Assembly (NCBI GenBank): GCA_011799875.1
Contig: CM022299.1
Location: forward strand, 209,194,070-209,258,069
Length of the DNA: 64,000 nucleotides
Direction of reading: 5' to 3'
From: Thinopyrum elongatum
Lineage: Eukaryota > Streptophyta > Magnoliopsida > Poales > Poaceae
Every line of letters begins with the position of its first letter. Position 1 is the first letter of the stretch. The notes under the pieces are model-generated. The model searched no databases, had not been told where the DNA came from, and saw only the letters and a program-made list of their open reading frames with translations. The position numbers and the translations under genes are program-made. This document shows, piece after piece, positions 23,037 through 33,547 of this stretch.

Positions 23037-23817
23037 CTTGCAAAAGTAACAAACAAAGAGAAGACTCTGGAATACAAAGCTCGTTAGCTCTCATTTGATA
23101 ATCATTTTTTATGTAATATCGTTCCCAAGATGTATGCGTCAAACATTTGGCATAAGGAATAGCAAAAGTTGGATCATGTGCATACAAGTCTTTTATGTGC
23201 TCAAAGCCAACGACATTCAATTCAAGTTGAGTTACAAGCATGCATTTGCGGGAAAGAGCATCCGCCACAACATTTTCCTTACCTTTGATGTACTTGATCA
23301 CATAAGGAAAAGACTCAATGAACTCACTTCACTTGGCATGTCGCTTATTCAATTTAGTTTGACCCTTAAGGTATTTAGGTGTGTCATGATCTGTATGGAT
23401 GACAAATTCACGAGGGCGAAGATAATGTTCCCACACATGCAAAACTCTCACTAAAGCATATAACTCTTTGTCATAAATGGGATAGTTAAGTTGCGCTCCG
23501 AAAAGTTTTTCACTAAAATAAGCAATTGGGCACTTCTCTTGCATCAACACACCTCCTATGCCATTACCACTAGCATCGCAATGAACTTCAAAAGTTTTAT
23601 CAAAGTTGGGTAATGCAAGCAATGGAGCATGTGTAAGCAAATTCTTAAGCTCATGAAATGCGGTATCTTGGGATGGTCCCCAAACAAATGGTGCATTCTT
23701 TTTACTCAAGGCATGCAAAGGGGATGCAATAGTGCTAAAGTCCTTAACGAATCTACGATAGAACCGGCTAAGCCAAGGAAACTTCGCACTTGTTGCAAGT
23801 TGGTTGGTTGTGGCCAA
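23037..23817 (-). pseudogene. Element C RNase H and integrase N-terminus
   Basis: This is the part of pol to the right of the element B insertion. It reads RT connection, then the Gypsy RNase [15 protein letters not shown] (first Asp), [12 protein letters not shown] (Glu) and [10 protein letters not shown] (Asp), followed after a TGA at 23329-23331 (where Trp is expected) by [16 protein letters not shown]. Integrase N-terminal sequence follows up to the agcct duplication. The stop is a likely TGG-to-TGA transition. Confidence 0.85.
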
Positions 23818-24423
23818 GTTTTAATAGCATCAATTTTAGCTTCGTCTACATGAACACCCTTTGATGACACAACAAAGCCCAAGAAAACAAGCTTGTCAAC
23901 ACCAAAAAGGCATTTCTCCATATTAGCATACAGGCGCTCTTTTCTTAGAGTTTGTAATACGGTTCTAAGATGGGTGACATGATCTTCTAGAGACATGCTA
24001 AACACAAGAATATCATCAAAGTAGACCACAACAAGTACGCCAATGTAAGGGCGAAGAACATAATGCAGCACATGCATAGAAGTATCGGGTGCTTTGGATA
24101 AGCCCATAGGCATGACCAACCATTCATACAAGCCAAACTTGGTTTTGAAAGCGGTTTTCCGTTCATCACCTTCTTGAATGCGTATTTGATAATAGCCACT
24201 TTTAAGATCAATTTTAAAGAAAACCGTGGCTCTGCTAAGCTCATCTAGCAAGGCGTGGAATGGGATATTGATAATGAACGGTGATAGCATTGATGGTAGG
24301 GCAGTCGGAACACATGCAAAAACTATTGTCTTTCTTAGGCACAAGGATAACCGGGACGGCACAAGGACTTAAGCTTTCACGTACATGTCCATTGTCAATG
24401 AGTTGTTGTACTTGCCTTTGGAT
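23706..24423 (-). pseudogene. Element C reverse transcriptase
   Basis: The palm is clear: FFKIDLKSGYYQIRI (catalytic Asp), FGLYEWLVMPMGLSKAP and VVYFDDILVFS, the YxDD box with Phe. FLGFVVSSKGV follows, as in Ty3/Gypsy enzymes. A frameshift near 24250-24270 separates the LVPKKDNSF fingers from the palm, and another near 23755-23775 leads into the connection domain. It is clearly not expressible as one polyprotein. Confidence 0.88.
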
Positions 24424-25410
24424 TTATTTTGTCTCGTCTGGGTTGACGCGGTAGGGTGCCTTGTTTGGTAACGGTGTGCCGGGGATGAGGTCGATTCGGT
24501 ATCCGATGCCTCGTAGTGGAGGTAGTCCCGGAGGTAGCTCATCGGGGAAAACGTCCTTGAATTCCTGCAATAGAGTAGACAACACTAAAGGTAGATGGTG
24601 AGACGTTTTAGTCCTTGTCACTTCATCTTTGCACAATAGGACATAGTGGGTGATGCTAGATGGGTTCTCACACACTTCTCTCATCTCTCTCTTGGTGGCT
24701 AAGAGGACTAAGTTTTTCTTGTCGCTCATCGTGGAGGCACTCAATTTGGGCTTGTGGTGCTCACTCTCTTTTTGGTGGTTCACTCTCTCACTATTCTCTC
24801 CATGATGAGTGGTTGCTTGCTTGTCGGCGATCACTTGGCTTGGTGACATAGGTCGTAGCACATACACCTTTCCCTTCATCTTGAAGCTATAGTGATTAGT
24901 TCGCCCATTGTGGATGACACCACGGTCAAATTGCCAAGGTCGTCCAAGTAGGAGATGGCAAACGGACATGGGAACCACATCACACTCCAAGGTGTCTTCA
25001 TATGCTCCGATCTTGAAGGAGACTTGAACGGTGTGCTCCACTTGGATGGTGCCAGAGTCGCTAAGCCATTGGACCTTGTAGGGACGAGGATGCTTCATCT
25101 TGACCAATTGTAGCTTGGAACATAGCTCTTCACTTGCCAAATTGCGTCAACTTCCTCCGTCGATGATGACCTTCACGGAACGTCCGTTGATGCCCGCTTT
25201 GGTGTGGAAGATATGGCATCGTTGGTCTTCATCTTGTTGATGTTGAAGCGTCAAGACCTTGGAGACAACGAGAGCGGGGCTCGAATCATTGTCACATAAG
25301 ACTTGGTCATCTTCATCTTCATTCACTTGCCGGTGCATGGCCACATGCTCAAGGGCTTCCATTTCTTCTTCGCTCATAGAGTCATAGGTGTCGTCGTCGT
25401 TGGCGATCAT
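24424..25410 (-). pseudogene. Element C protease region and start of reverse transcriptase
   Basis: An acidic linker after gag leads to VKVIIDGGS, the retropepsin active site, directly followed by TGA at 25147-25149. The same frame continues through LASEELCSKL, then VCHLLLGRPWQFDRG (the hydrophobic-LGRPW block that closes plant retropepsins) to the pre-RT spacer DVFPDELPPGLPPLRGI. The frame ends in TAA at 24424-24426, just before the fingers of reverse transcriptase. Confidence 0.85.
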
Positions 25411-27038
25411 GGTGCGTCAGTTGCTGCACTCGAATGTCTTGTGGCCTCGGCCTTCACATGTGAAGAATTTGATGGAACTTGTCTTGACGGTCTCATTCGG
25501 TGGAGTTGTAGATGATGAAGCTCTCGGCTTGAAGTTTCTTGTAGTTGGAGGGCGACTTGAGGTTGTCGAAGTTTTCTTGAAACTTGACTTGTCGTCGTTG
25601 CTTGGGGAAGCTTTGGTCGAGGTAGAAGGCGTTGTAGTCGTTGAAGCTTGATTATAGGAGCTGTAGGTCTTGGAAGAGTACTTGGCATACTTGTAGTCAT
25701 CTTGCACTTGATGCTCCGCCTTGGTAGCTTGGTGCACTAGCTCGATGAGGTTGGAGTAAGGTTGGAAGTCGGCGATCTTCTTGATAGGATGGTTGAGGCT
25801 ATTCAAGAAACGTGCCATGGTTTGCTCCTCATCTTCCATGACATTAGCTCATATCATGACAATCTCCATTTCCTTGTAGTATTATTCAACGGACTTGGTT
25901 CCTTGCTTGAGGAGTTGCAATTTCTTGAAGAGGTAGCGGCTATAGTATGTTGGGACAAAGCGCGCTCGCATGACATCCTTCATTTGATTCCATGTTGTGA
26001 TGGGTGGGTCACCTTTTGCTTCTCGCCGCTCAATGACTTGCTCCCACCAAATGAGGACATAGTCTTGGAACTCAAGGGATTCCATGGCGATCTTCTTTTC
26101 TTCTTCATAGTTGTGCAAGCAAAAGATCTTGTCAACTTTCAATGCCCATGAAAGGTAGTCTTTGGGGTCGTTGCTTCTGAGAACTTAGGCATGGTGAACT
26201 TGAGCTTGCCATAGCGTTGCTCGTCATTATGGTTGGGACGATTGTGATTGTGATGATGCTCTTGCCGTGGAGGAGGATCTTGAACAAATTGCTCCTCGTG
26301 CTCCGCTTGATTAGCTTGACGTTGAGGGTGTGGAATTCTTGTACAGTTCCTCATCTCTTGGCTCTCCTCAAGGCGTGCGGCTTCTTCTTGTCACTCTCGG
26401 CGGAGGGCCTCTTCTTGTCGACATACTTTGCGGTTGCGCTCATTGATGACTTTAGTTGATTCACGTAGAGCACATTGGTCTTCAAGGGCTTGTTCCTCAC
26501 GGTGTTGTTGCTCTTGTCGAAGGGCATCACAAACTTGATGTTCGTGTTGATCTTGGCATATTGGAGCTTGCTCTTGTTCCACTTGATCATTAGCTTGGCG
26601 AAGTAGTCGTTCACGTTCCCGGAGTCGGTTTTGTAACCTGTTGCCATTGAATGGGTTTTGTGGAGCTTGATGATCTTCATGGTCATGGCGACAATGCGAA
26701 TGAGCTTGAGGAGGACTTGCATCCGAAGAAGATTGTGAAGAATGTCGACTTGAGTGGCTCCGTCTTGAATAGGATGAAGTGGTAGAAGAGCGATTGACCA
26801 TCATGGCTCGTATGTCTTCCTTGAGAGATGCCATCGATGTGTTGAAGTAGTCTCTTGTAAGTTTCTTGGATTGTCGCAAGTCAGTAGCGAGTAAGTCGAT
26901 GCGGTCGCCCAAGGCTTCATTCTCTTGATGCAAAGCTCTTTTTGAGCCAAAGAGGTGATTCTTGGTGATGTAGTTGTTCGGTTCCTCATCTTTCTCAATG
27001 AAGAGTGGGTTGGTAGAAGTAGTTGGCCTATCCACCAT
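25411..27038 (-). pseudogene. Element C gag
   Basis: The start MVDRPTTSTN at 27038 follows a long leader. The first 220 residues are Gln/Arg/Glu-rich coiled coil. A TGA at 26391-26393 and a frameshift near 26165 break the frame. The core retrotransposon gag domain reads VLIWWEQVIERRE and VMRARFVPTYY, and the C-terminal zinc knuckle survives as FFTCEGRGHKTFEC, missing the first Cys of a CCHC. Further stops lie at about 25840-25880. The protein would form the particle core. Confidence 0.82.
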
Positions 27039-28651
27039 CGCAAGCAAATATGTAAGTGGAAGAAAGGAAAGAACTATACCAAATGTACCTTATCCGATGT
27101 TGAGAATGGATCAATGATGACTCAATAATGTAGCAAGGAAATAGCACAATTGGTACCAGATCTTGTCAATTTCTCACACCTATACAAATAAGGCCTTTGG
27201 AGTAGCTTGGTGAGGATGGTGGCACAAAATTGATGAAAATGTTAGCGAGATTCAAATAATGTTGAAAATGATTCGCAAATTTGCAAATGTAAGAAGTAGA
27301 CCAATAGTAATGAATGGTACACAGAAACACACTCACGGATAGATAAATGGGGTCGTGCAACCAAGGAATGAGCTCAAAATGTGGAATCCACGGAAAATGC
27401 TCTTGTTGCACAACTCTAGAGAGACGCTAGCACGATTGCACAGTAGGCGGATACGAGACTTGTGCACAAACTACAAAGCAAAAATGCAACGATTTCCTAT
27501 CCCAAGTATGCTATTATGTATGGAGTTACGTTAATATGATCCAAGATGATCGAGTATGACAATCTTTAGTGCAATGTAGTGTGATGCTATGGTTCTTGCT
27601 TACAATCTCTTTGCTTATCTTTTCTTTTGCTTAAAAGCTTTTGGCTCTTTCTCTTTTGATCTCTTTCTTTGGCCACTTATGCTCAACTTTATGAACCAAG
27701 ATAGCAATTGTGTATGCGGGAACAAAATATTGCACTAGTGATGATAAGATGATGCCAAGATACGGATACCAAGATGAAATGGTATGTATGCAATGGAGAC
27801 GATGATCACTAATGTGCACAAGTAATGTGGCCCGGCAATACTCAAATGGCTAGTCTCGATAGGCAAGTGACGCAAAATGGGCTAGGGGTTAACAATGCAA
27901 TGGCAAGGGAGAATGTACGAGAGTGTCGTCGACGTTACCGTCCTTGCTTACGGTTGGTGGTGTCAAATGATGAAGTGGTCAATGTCGATGACGAAGATGA
28001 GCGGCGGTGATGTCGGTGTCGAGCCGTCCCTAAGTAGCTGAAACACGTTAGGAAACAGAAACCACAACTAAAGTTATCAAAGAACAAAACGTGTCAAAAT
28101 TGTCGGATGTGGTAGCGGGTAAGCGATGGTGTGGTTTGCGGAAGCGCTAGCGTATTGCGGGGTTGCAATGGTGGGTTATGGAGTAAGTAAGTGAGAATAG
28201 TATGCGGTGGTATGCGGAAGTATTGGTGAAGGCCGGTCAAAATTGGCGAAAATTAGGCGGAAAAGGAAATGGTGGAGGAGGTGTTGCTGCCAGGGGCCGG
28301 ATGTCCGGGCTTGCGGGCCGGATGTCCGGGGCCACGGGCCAGATGTTCGTGTCCTGGATCCGTGGACAAACTCGGTGGATCTCGATGGAAAAGAAAAATT
28401 CTGGGGCAAAATTCGAGGAATTTCGTGGATGGAATTGGAGGAAAAGTTAGGGGAAGCTAGATCTACTAGTAACACATCAAATCCACGGATCAAAATCAAC
28501 AAAACATCATCACACCAACAAATCACAAAAAAATTGGGAGGGCCATTTTTGTGGGGATTTTCAAAATTGGGACAAAACACAACAAAATTAGGCTAGAAAA
28601 CAAAGGGGAAGGCTCCAAAATCATGATCAAGCTTGACTCATGATACCAAGA
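27039..28651 (-). other. Leader (5' untranslated region) of element C
   Basis: No supported gene in 1.6 kb. The primer site next to the LTR (plus strand 28633-28648, ...gactcatgatacca) is a mutated initiator-Met type site. Two to three ccggatgtccgg-like units occur at 28295-28350, as in the LTR. Sequence from about 28017 resembles the leader of element D. Confidence 0.65.
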
Positions 28652-29617
28652 TGATGTAGGGTGGAACCCTAAGGCCGATCTTTCACGATTTGGAGGTGAT
28701 CCCACGAAGAACACAAAGAACACACGAGAGGGGAAACGAGAGGAAACACTCAAATCAACAAGAAACGATCACACATGTGCTAGATCCATGAACACAAAGA
28801 GAGATACACGACCCAAACACAACAAAGCACGATACAAGCGGTCGGTAGTTCTTCCCAATCCGTGATGAGATGGGGTCTTGAATCCATGAGGGGATCTTCC
28901 CTTGACGGGGTCTTGAATCCACTTGGGATCTTCTCCGCGGAGGCCTCGGTCTCCAACAGAGTATGTATCAAGTGGACGAGCAAAGCTCTATCTCTAAAAT
29001 GAGCTAAACCAATGCTAACCCTAAAACGTTGGGGAAGAAGGAGTATATATAGTCTAGGGGGGTCGAAGGGGTACATGGGCTTCGGCCCTTTCACTGTGCG
29101 CAGACAGGGGCCGGATGTCCGGCCGTCAGACCAAATGTCCGGGCTTTCGGGATGTGCCGGATGAACAGGCTGAGGGGGCGGATGTCCGAGGTGGCTTCAG
29201 TTGCATTCTGTGAAGAATGCCGGATTTTCGGGTTGGGGCCAGATGTCCGGGGCATGGGCCGGATGTCCGGGCCCTGTAGCTTGTCGGTTGGGCGGCTGCT
29301 GTGGACACCTTCAGGGGCCGGATGTCCGGGTCTTGGGAGCTATTCTCGGTTCCTTCCGTTGGTCCTCTTCATGCATGAACTTGTGGGCTGGTCCGTCTTC
29401 ATGTACATCTCCTAGAGGGTCCTCTTGATACCCGATCATGCATAACATTCCGGACTTAGGTAGTAGCCATGTCTCGAGTGGGTCATATGGAATATCACTA
29501 AGGAGAGATGTCACCTCGGTCTCGAGTGCTCTTGCACGTGCTCGTGTGATCGTTCTGCTTGGCACTTGATGAGACATCGGTAGGTCCATGGGGATGACCA
29601 TAGGATGCTCTGCATCA
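28652..29617 (-). repeat. 5' LTR of element C
   Basis: 966 bp, tgatgtaggg to tctgcatca. Minus-strand TATA at 29043-29052; palindromic ccggatgtccgg array at about 29110-29330 upstream of it. Confidence 0.88.
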
Positions 29618-30350
29618 TCGGTGTTGGCAACACTGGGCGCGTGTAGATGGGGATTAACACGAACTATATGCCCTATCGAACGGACAAGTAGAGGAGGCCT
29701 CCATGATGGTTGTGGCACAAAATGGCACGTGGGTAGAAAGTGTGGGTGTTGCCCACAGTTGCCAAGGTAGACGAAGTATTTAGGGAAGAGATGGTGATGC
29801 TGGTGACGAGCATGTCCTAGACGAAGACAAAGGTGAACCAAGGTAGCTTGAAGAGGCTACCTTAGTTGCCTTTAGAAGTGTAATGGTGATGCTTGTAGCA
29901 GGGGAGGTAGAATCCAACGGATCGACGAAGACCATACGCGGAAGTGGAAATCCGATGCCCACAGAGGCAGCACAGTGAATGTCGTGCTAGACACCAACGT
30001 GGGGAGACGACAAATGTTGACTGCGTGTGGAGACGCTACCACCCATTGGGGTGACATAATTGCAACTCACGAGTCAGTGCATTAAAGGGAAGGACAACGG
30101 GACGACGGCAATATGACCGGAATGGACGACACAAAGGAAGTCGTTCCACGACCGATGGAGGTACGCACATGCTCAGTGACGATCTTTGCTACAAACTATG
30201 ATGGCACACATGAACAGTTAATCAGACAAATAGCATGACGAAGATAAAGGCGTCCTAATCGAAGAAGGCAATGAGGACGGCCGGCGTAGATTGACGCGCA
30301 GACGAGATGATGGAAAAGTAATACCACTACTGCAGATGGTCCTAACATGA
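29618..30350. other. Non-coding host DNA right of element C
   Basis: No ORF worth reporting. The composition (gacga, gatgg-rich) resembles the interior margin of a CACTA element. A cactacgatcagagaccc string at 30351 could be a CACTA terminus. Confidence 0.35.
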
Positions 30351-30930
30351 CACTACGATCAGAGACCCTTCGACGAAACTGTGTGCGATGCATTAATCAC
30401 AAACGGTGGTGTAAGAAAACCGTCAAAAATGAGACAAACTGTTTGTGATGGCGGAGACATCAAACACGATTCAGACTATAGTTACGTGCGCGATGCGCGA
30501 CATACAGTTCACTCGAATGAACTGTTTGCGATGAGCGTAACAACAGACATGGTCAGCCAGATGAAGGTGTGTGCGCAATATACGGCATACAGTTCACTCG
30601 GATAAACTGTTTGTGATTAGGCAACACAACAGAAACGGCTAGCGAGATCAAGGTGTGTGCGATATAGGGCATACAGTTTACTCGGACGATCTGTTTGCGA
30701 TGAGCCAAGACAACAGAAACGGTTCAACTTAACAATATGTGTGTGATATGCGGCAAACAGGTCAGTAATCAGAAATGTGTGGGAAGATTGACAATAACAC
30801 AGACGATTGCTGCTAATAAGCCGTGTGTGTTGTGGGAAAACACTTGCTGGTATGCAATTGTCAGTGATTGATGAAATCATCATCGACGGGTTCCCTAGTT
30901 TACTCCGTGTGCGATGTGATTTGCTCTATC
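30351..30930. repeat. CACTA-like subterminal repeats (aactgtttgcgatgagc units)
   Basis: At least five degenerate units of about 60-65 bp share aactgtttg(c/t)gatga followed by caacagaaacgg and gtgtgcgat. Related aactgtttacgatga and cgtttgcgatga units occur at 34120-34340 on the other side of the exonuclease gene. The pair of arrays may therefore bracket one CACTA element. Confidence 0.6.
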
Positions 30931-31052
30931 TTCAGATGAACAACATATATAACCAAAAATAAACATCCAATTACATAAGTGACTATACAAAACATTCACA
31001 CACACACCTCAATAAACAATTACACGCATTCTAAACTAGGAGGAACGATCAT

Positions 31053-31796
31053 CTAATCATCTACTTCTTCTGAGGCTGCCGCCACTGCTCCGTGGCTCGA
31101 TCCCTCATCTGGGGCAGGACGAAGGCACTTCCTCATGTCAATGATCCGCCTGTACATATCGTAGCTTGTGTACGCGTCCTTGGCTGCATACTTGACGTGT
31201 TCTTCATCTAGTCTCTTCTCCCAGGCACTATGCCATGCGATCTTGTCCTTGTTGCACGCAGCCTTCATGTTCTTGTAGTAGGGGTCGATGATGGCTGAGG
31301 CAAGGTCAACCAGGGAGTTCTGCTTGTTCTTCGGGCCGCCCCAGACCCTGTAGTGGTGACAGATGTCGACAAGGTTCTGGCACGCCAAGCCCAAAACCTC
31401 GAGCGCTTTTAGATTGTTGATGATGTCCACCGTAGCGAAACTGTAGTCGTGGCTCTTGATAAACCTGGCGAAACACTCGCAAGGCCTTGTGGCCAGGCAG
31501 TAGTGGTAGATGAGGACGTGATGGCGCACACACAACTGGGCGACGACAACCTTCTGATCACACCCGGAATGACCGCCGATGAACTCGAGGTCGAAGCCGA
31601 CCACATGGTACTTGTCCTCGACAAGCAACTGCTCCATAGTTTGGATGGAGCTCTCCACCGAGACTGGCTTGTTCGTGTACACCACCAAGAGGTCCTTCCC
31701 CCTCATGTGAGTGTCCACTACGTGAGGTGAGGTGAACTGCCGTCTGTTGTCGTTGTCAGCCACAGGGAGCGCCGTTGGAGCCACGGGGAGCGACAT
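31053..31796 (-). CDS. 3'-5' exonuclease domain protein (RNase D / WRN-exonuclease-like), transposon-associated
   Basis: The open 247-residue frame starts MSLPVAPTAL. The DEDD fold is recognisable: motif I VVGFDLEF (Asp69, Glu71), the central block LVDLASAIIDPYY, and motif III YAAKDAYTSYDMY (Tyr203, Asp207 of the YxxxD pair). In motif II the expected acidic residue appears as Asn in VDIINNLKAL, so activity is doubtful. Proteins of this type are abundant in wheat-group genomes and, by my recollection, often lie in transposons. Here it lies between two arrays of CACTA-like subterminal repeats. An acidic tail ends the protein. A 3' untranslated stretch lies at 30930-31052. If active it would trim single-stranded or recessed nucleic-acid ends. 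Confidence 0.75.
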   Translation of the reverse strand: MSLPVAPTALPVADNDNRRQFTSPHVVDTHMRGKDLLVVYTNKPVSVESSIQTMEQLLVEDKYHVVGFDLEFIGGHSGCDQKVVVAQLCVRHHVLIYHYCLATRPCECFARFIKSHDYSFATVDIINNLKALEVLGLACQNLVDICHHYRVWGGPKNKQNSLVDLASAIIDPYYKNMKAACNKDKIAWHSAWEKRLDEEHVKYAAKDAYTSYDMYRRIIDMRKCLRPAPDEGSSHGAVAAASEEVDD

Positions 31797-32274
31797 TGGA
31801 GCTGCTGGATATCCTCTCAGTATGTGTCATCGTGGGTGTGCTTGATTATTGTGTCGTGGGGCATGAGAGATGAAGGTAAATGGCCGCAGGAATAAATGGG
31901 GGCCGGGCGGCCTGGATTCTCGGCACGTCCGCATGGTAGTTTTTGCAGCGGGTAACTGCATCGTGGCGCCGCGCTCGGCGCAACCGCATGCATAATGGCA
32001 GCACGAACGTATGCGATCGTGTGCCGGCCCCAAACACTGGCAGCGCGCGCAAAGGGATGCTGGTAGAGCACGTGGAGGGACGCGAGAGCAGAGCGCGTGC
32101 AGCGGGACGCGAGCAGAGCGCGCCGTGGCCGCCTCAACCGCGAGCAACCACACGCATAGAGCAGTTCGGCCGGCAGTTGCGAGCCGGCGGCATGATGTGA
32201 AACTACGTCGCGTTCCACATCACATGGTGGTCAAACAATCATTCACGACGTGCATAGAGAGCGGCCGTGTGCTA
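31797..32274. other. GC-rich intergenic stretch upstream of the exonuclease gene
   Basis: It contains no convincing gene; several overlapping frames are open only because of GC richness. It is likely the promoter side of the exonuclease gene. Confidence 0.4.
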
Positions 32275-32510
32275 CTACCTCCATCCTGGTTTATTAGTCC
32301 CCTTTATATTCTGTGCCATATTTTGACCTTAAATTTAAGTAACAAAATGTTAATGCATGTTATAAAAAATAATATAATTGGAAACAATGTTCGAATACGA
32401 ATCCAAGGATATAATCTTTGGTGACATGCAATTGTATTTTATTAGTTAAATCTCTAGTCAAAATTTGGCACAAAAATACAAACAGGACTTAAAAAGCAAG
32501 ACGGAGGTAG
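32275..32510. mobile_element. Stowaway-type MITE, TSD ta
   Basis: 236 bp with inverted ends ctacctccatcc... and ...acggaggtag, flanked by ta. The interior is foldback (ttgacc...aaatttaagt against tagtcaaaatttggca). A related copy is at 43540. Confidence 0.85.
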
Positions 32511-32791
32511 TAGGTAATTAAATTGCAAACGTTTTTTGTTTATTAACCGTATGTGTACGTGTCGTTTCGTCCTCCTCTCACACGTCTTGTTACCCCGCTG
32601 CCGCAGAGGGCTTCAAGCGCAAGCTTGAGCACCGCGCAGGTGTTGTTTTGGCCAAACGGTGGCTCGAAGTGGCACCAATGAATCATCAATGAGCCCGTTC
32701 CTGCGCAACCGTGCAGGTTCCCGTGCATAGCCGCGCAAGCTTCCCGCCCGACTCGGCAAAATCCCCCAAAATCCCAGTGCTTACCGGCCTG

Positions 32792-32800
32792 CTATATAAA
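32792..32800 (+). promoter_or_regulatory. TATA box for a plus-strand transcript
   Basis: ctatataaa in a GC-rich context, with an open frame beginning about 160-200 bp downstream. Confidence 0.5.
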
Positions 32801-32953
32801 CCATTACGGCCGGTGAGTCTTGCGTCGCATTTTCCCCTCCCTCCCTATTGCTTATCTCGTCTGCTTCTCCCACAATCGCCAATCGCACCGGTCCGTCGTC
32901 GTCGCTCAGCCACTCCGCCGTCATCAGAGGACAGCTCCAGCTGAGAGGCTAAA

Positions 32954-33547
32954 TTGTGGCGGCGGCGCTGTCGCCGGCGTAGTGTAGTGCGCATGGTGTC
33001 CTTGTTGGGTGTGCGCGCAACACCCACCACATGCTCCGCCGCCGCTGCCCCTCGGCAGTTGTTGCCGGCCGCCGTTACCGCCACCCCACCGTCTGCCGTT
33101 GTTGCCACCACACCACCGTCAAAAGCTAGGGCCATCGCCCGCTCCGCCACCCCGGCCCGAAGGCGGGAGGTGGCCGTCATGGCCGCCACCCCACTGTCGG
33201 CCACCATGGCCATCACCCGCTCCGCCACCGCCGCCTGAAGGTGGGAGGTGGAGGTGGAGCCCCGCATGTGCGTAAGCGACCTTGCGCGCTACATCGAGTT
33301 CCTGTGGGAGGGCGAGGAGCGCCTGGTCGAGCATGCAAAGAGTCTTACCGCCGTCATGGCTGCAGCACATGTCGCCGCAGAGGCGCGGAATGAGGAGATC
33401 TACGAGGAGTCCTGCCGCTTTGAGAGGGGTCATCTGGAGCGGTAGAGGGCGTTCGAGGTGAGCATCGCTAAATGTGCAGCAGCGGCAGGCACCATATTCC
33501 AGTTGTCCAGCTCGTCGGTAGGCTCCTCCTCCTCTGCCTCTTATTGA
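32954..33547 (+). pseudogene. Unrecognised Ala-rich small protein, two in-frame stops
   Basis: One frame runs from about 32954 (first ATG 32993) to TGA at 33545-33547, broken only by TGA at 33236-33238 and TAG at 33443-33445. The N-terminal part is low-complexity Ala/Pro/Thr/Arg. The middle part (MCVSDLARYIEFLWEGEE) is helical and acidic; the end is Ser-rich. It lies head-to-head with the exonuclease gene, about 1.2 kb apart, with its own TATA. I do not recognise the family. Both genes may be cargo of the same transposon. Confidence 0.45.

Larger units (their letters stand above)
13596..29617 (-). mobile_element. Gypsy retrotransposon C, full length but inactive, TSD tcggt, split by element B
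   Basis: LTRs of about 950-966 bp lie at 13596-14545 and 28652-29617 with the duplication tcggt at 13591-13595 and 29618-29622. On the minus strand the order is 5' LTR, initiator-Met-like primer site, 1.6-kb leader, gag, protease, reverse transcriptase, RNase H, integrase, polypurine tract (14546-14558), 3' LTR: the Ty3/Gypsy order. Every domain carries stops or frameshifts. Element B sits in the integrase region between 15596 and 23032. Confidence 0.92.

Noticed and set aside
30348..30370. CACTA terminus at cactacgatc
   Set aside because: No matching inverted end found in the window; kept only as a possibility.
31817..32424. Several 60-140-codon frames upstream of the exonuclease gene
   Set aside because: GC-rich shadow frames on both strands with no motif.
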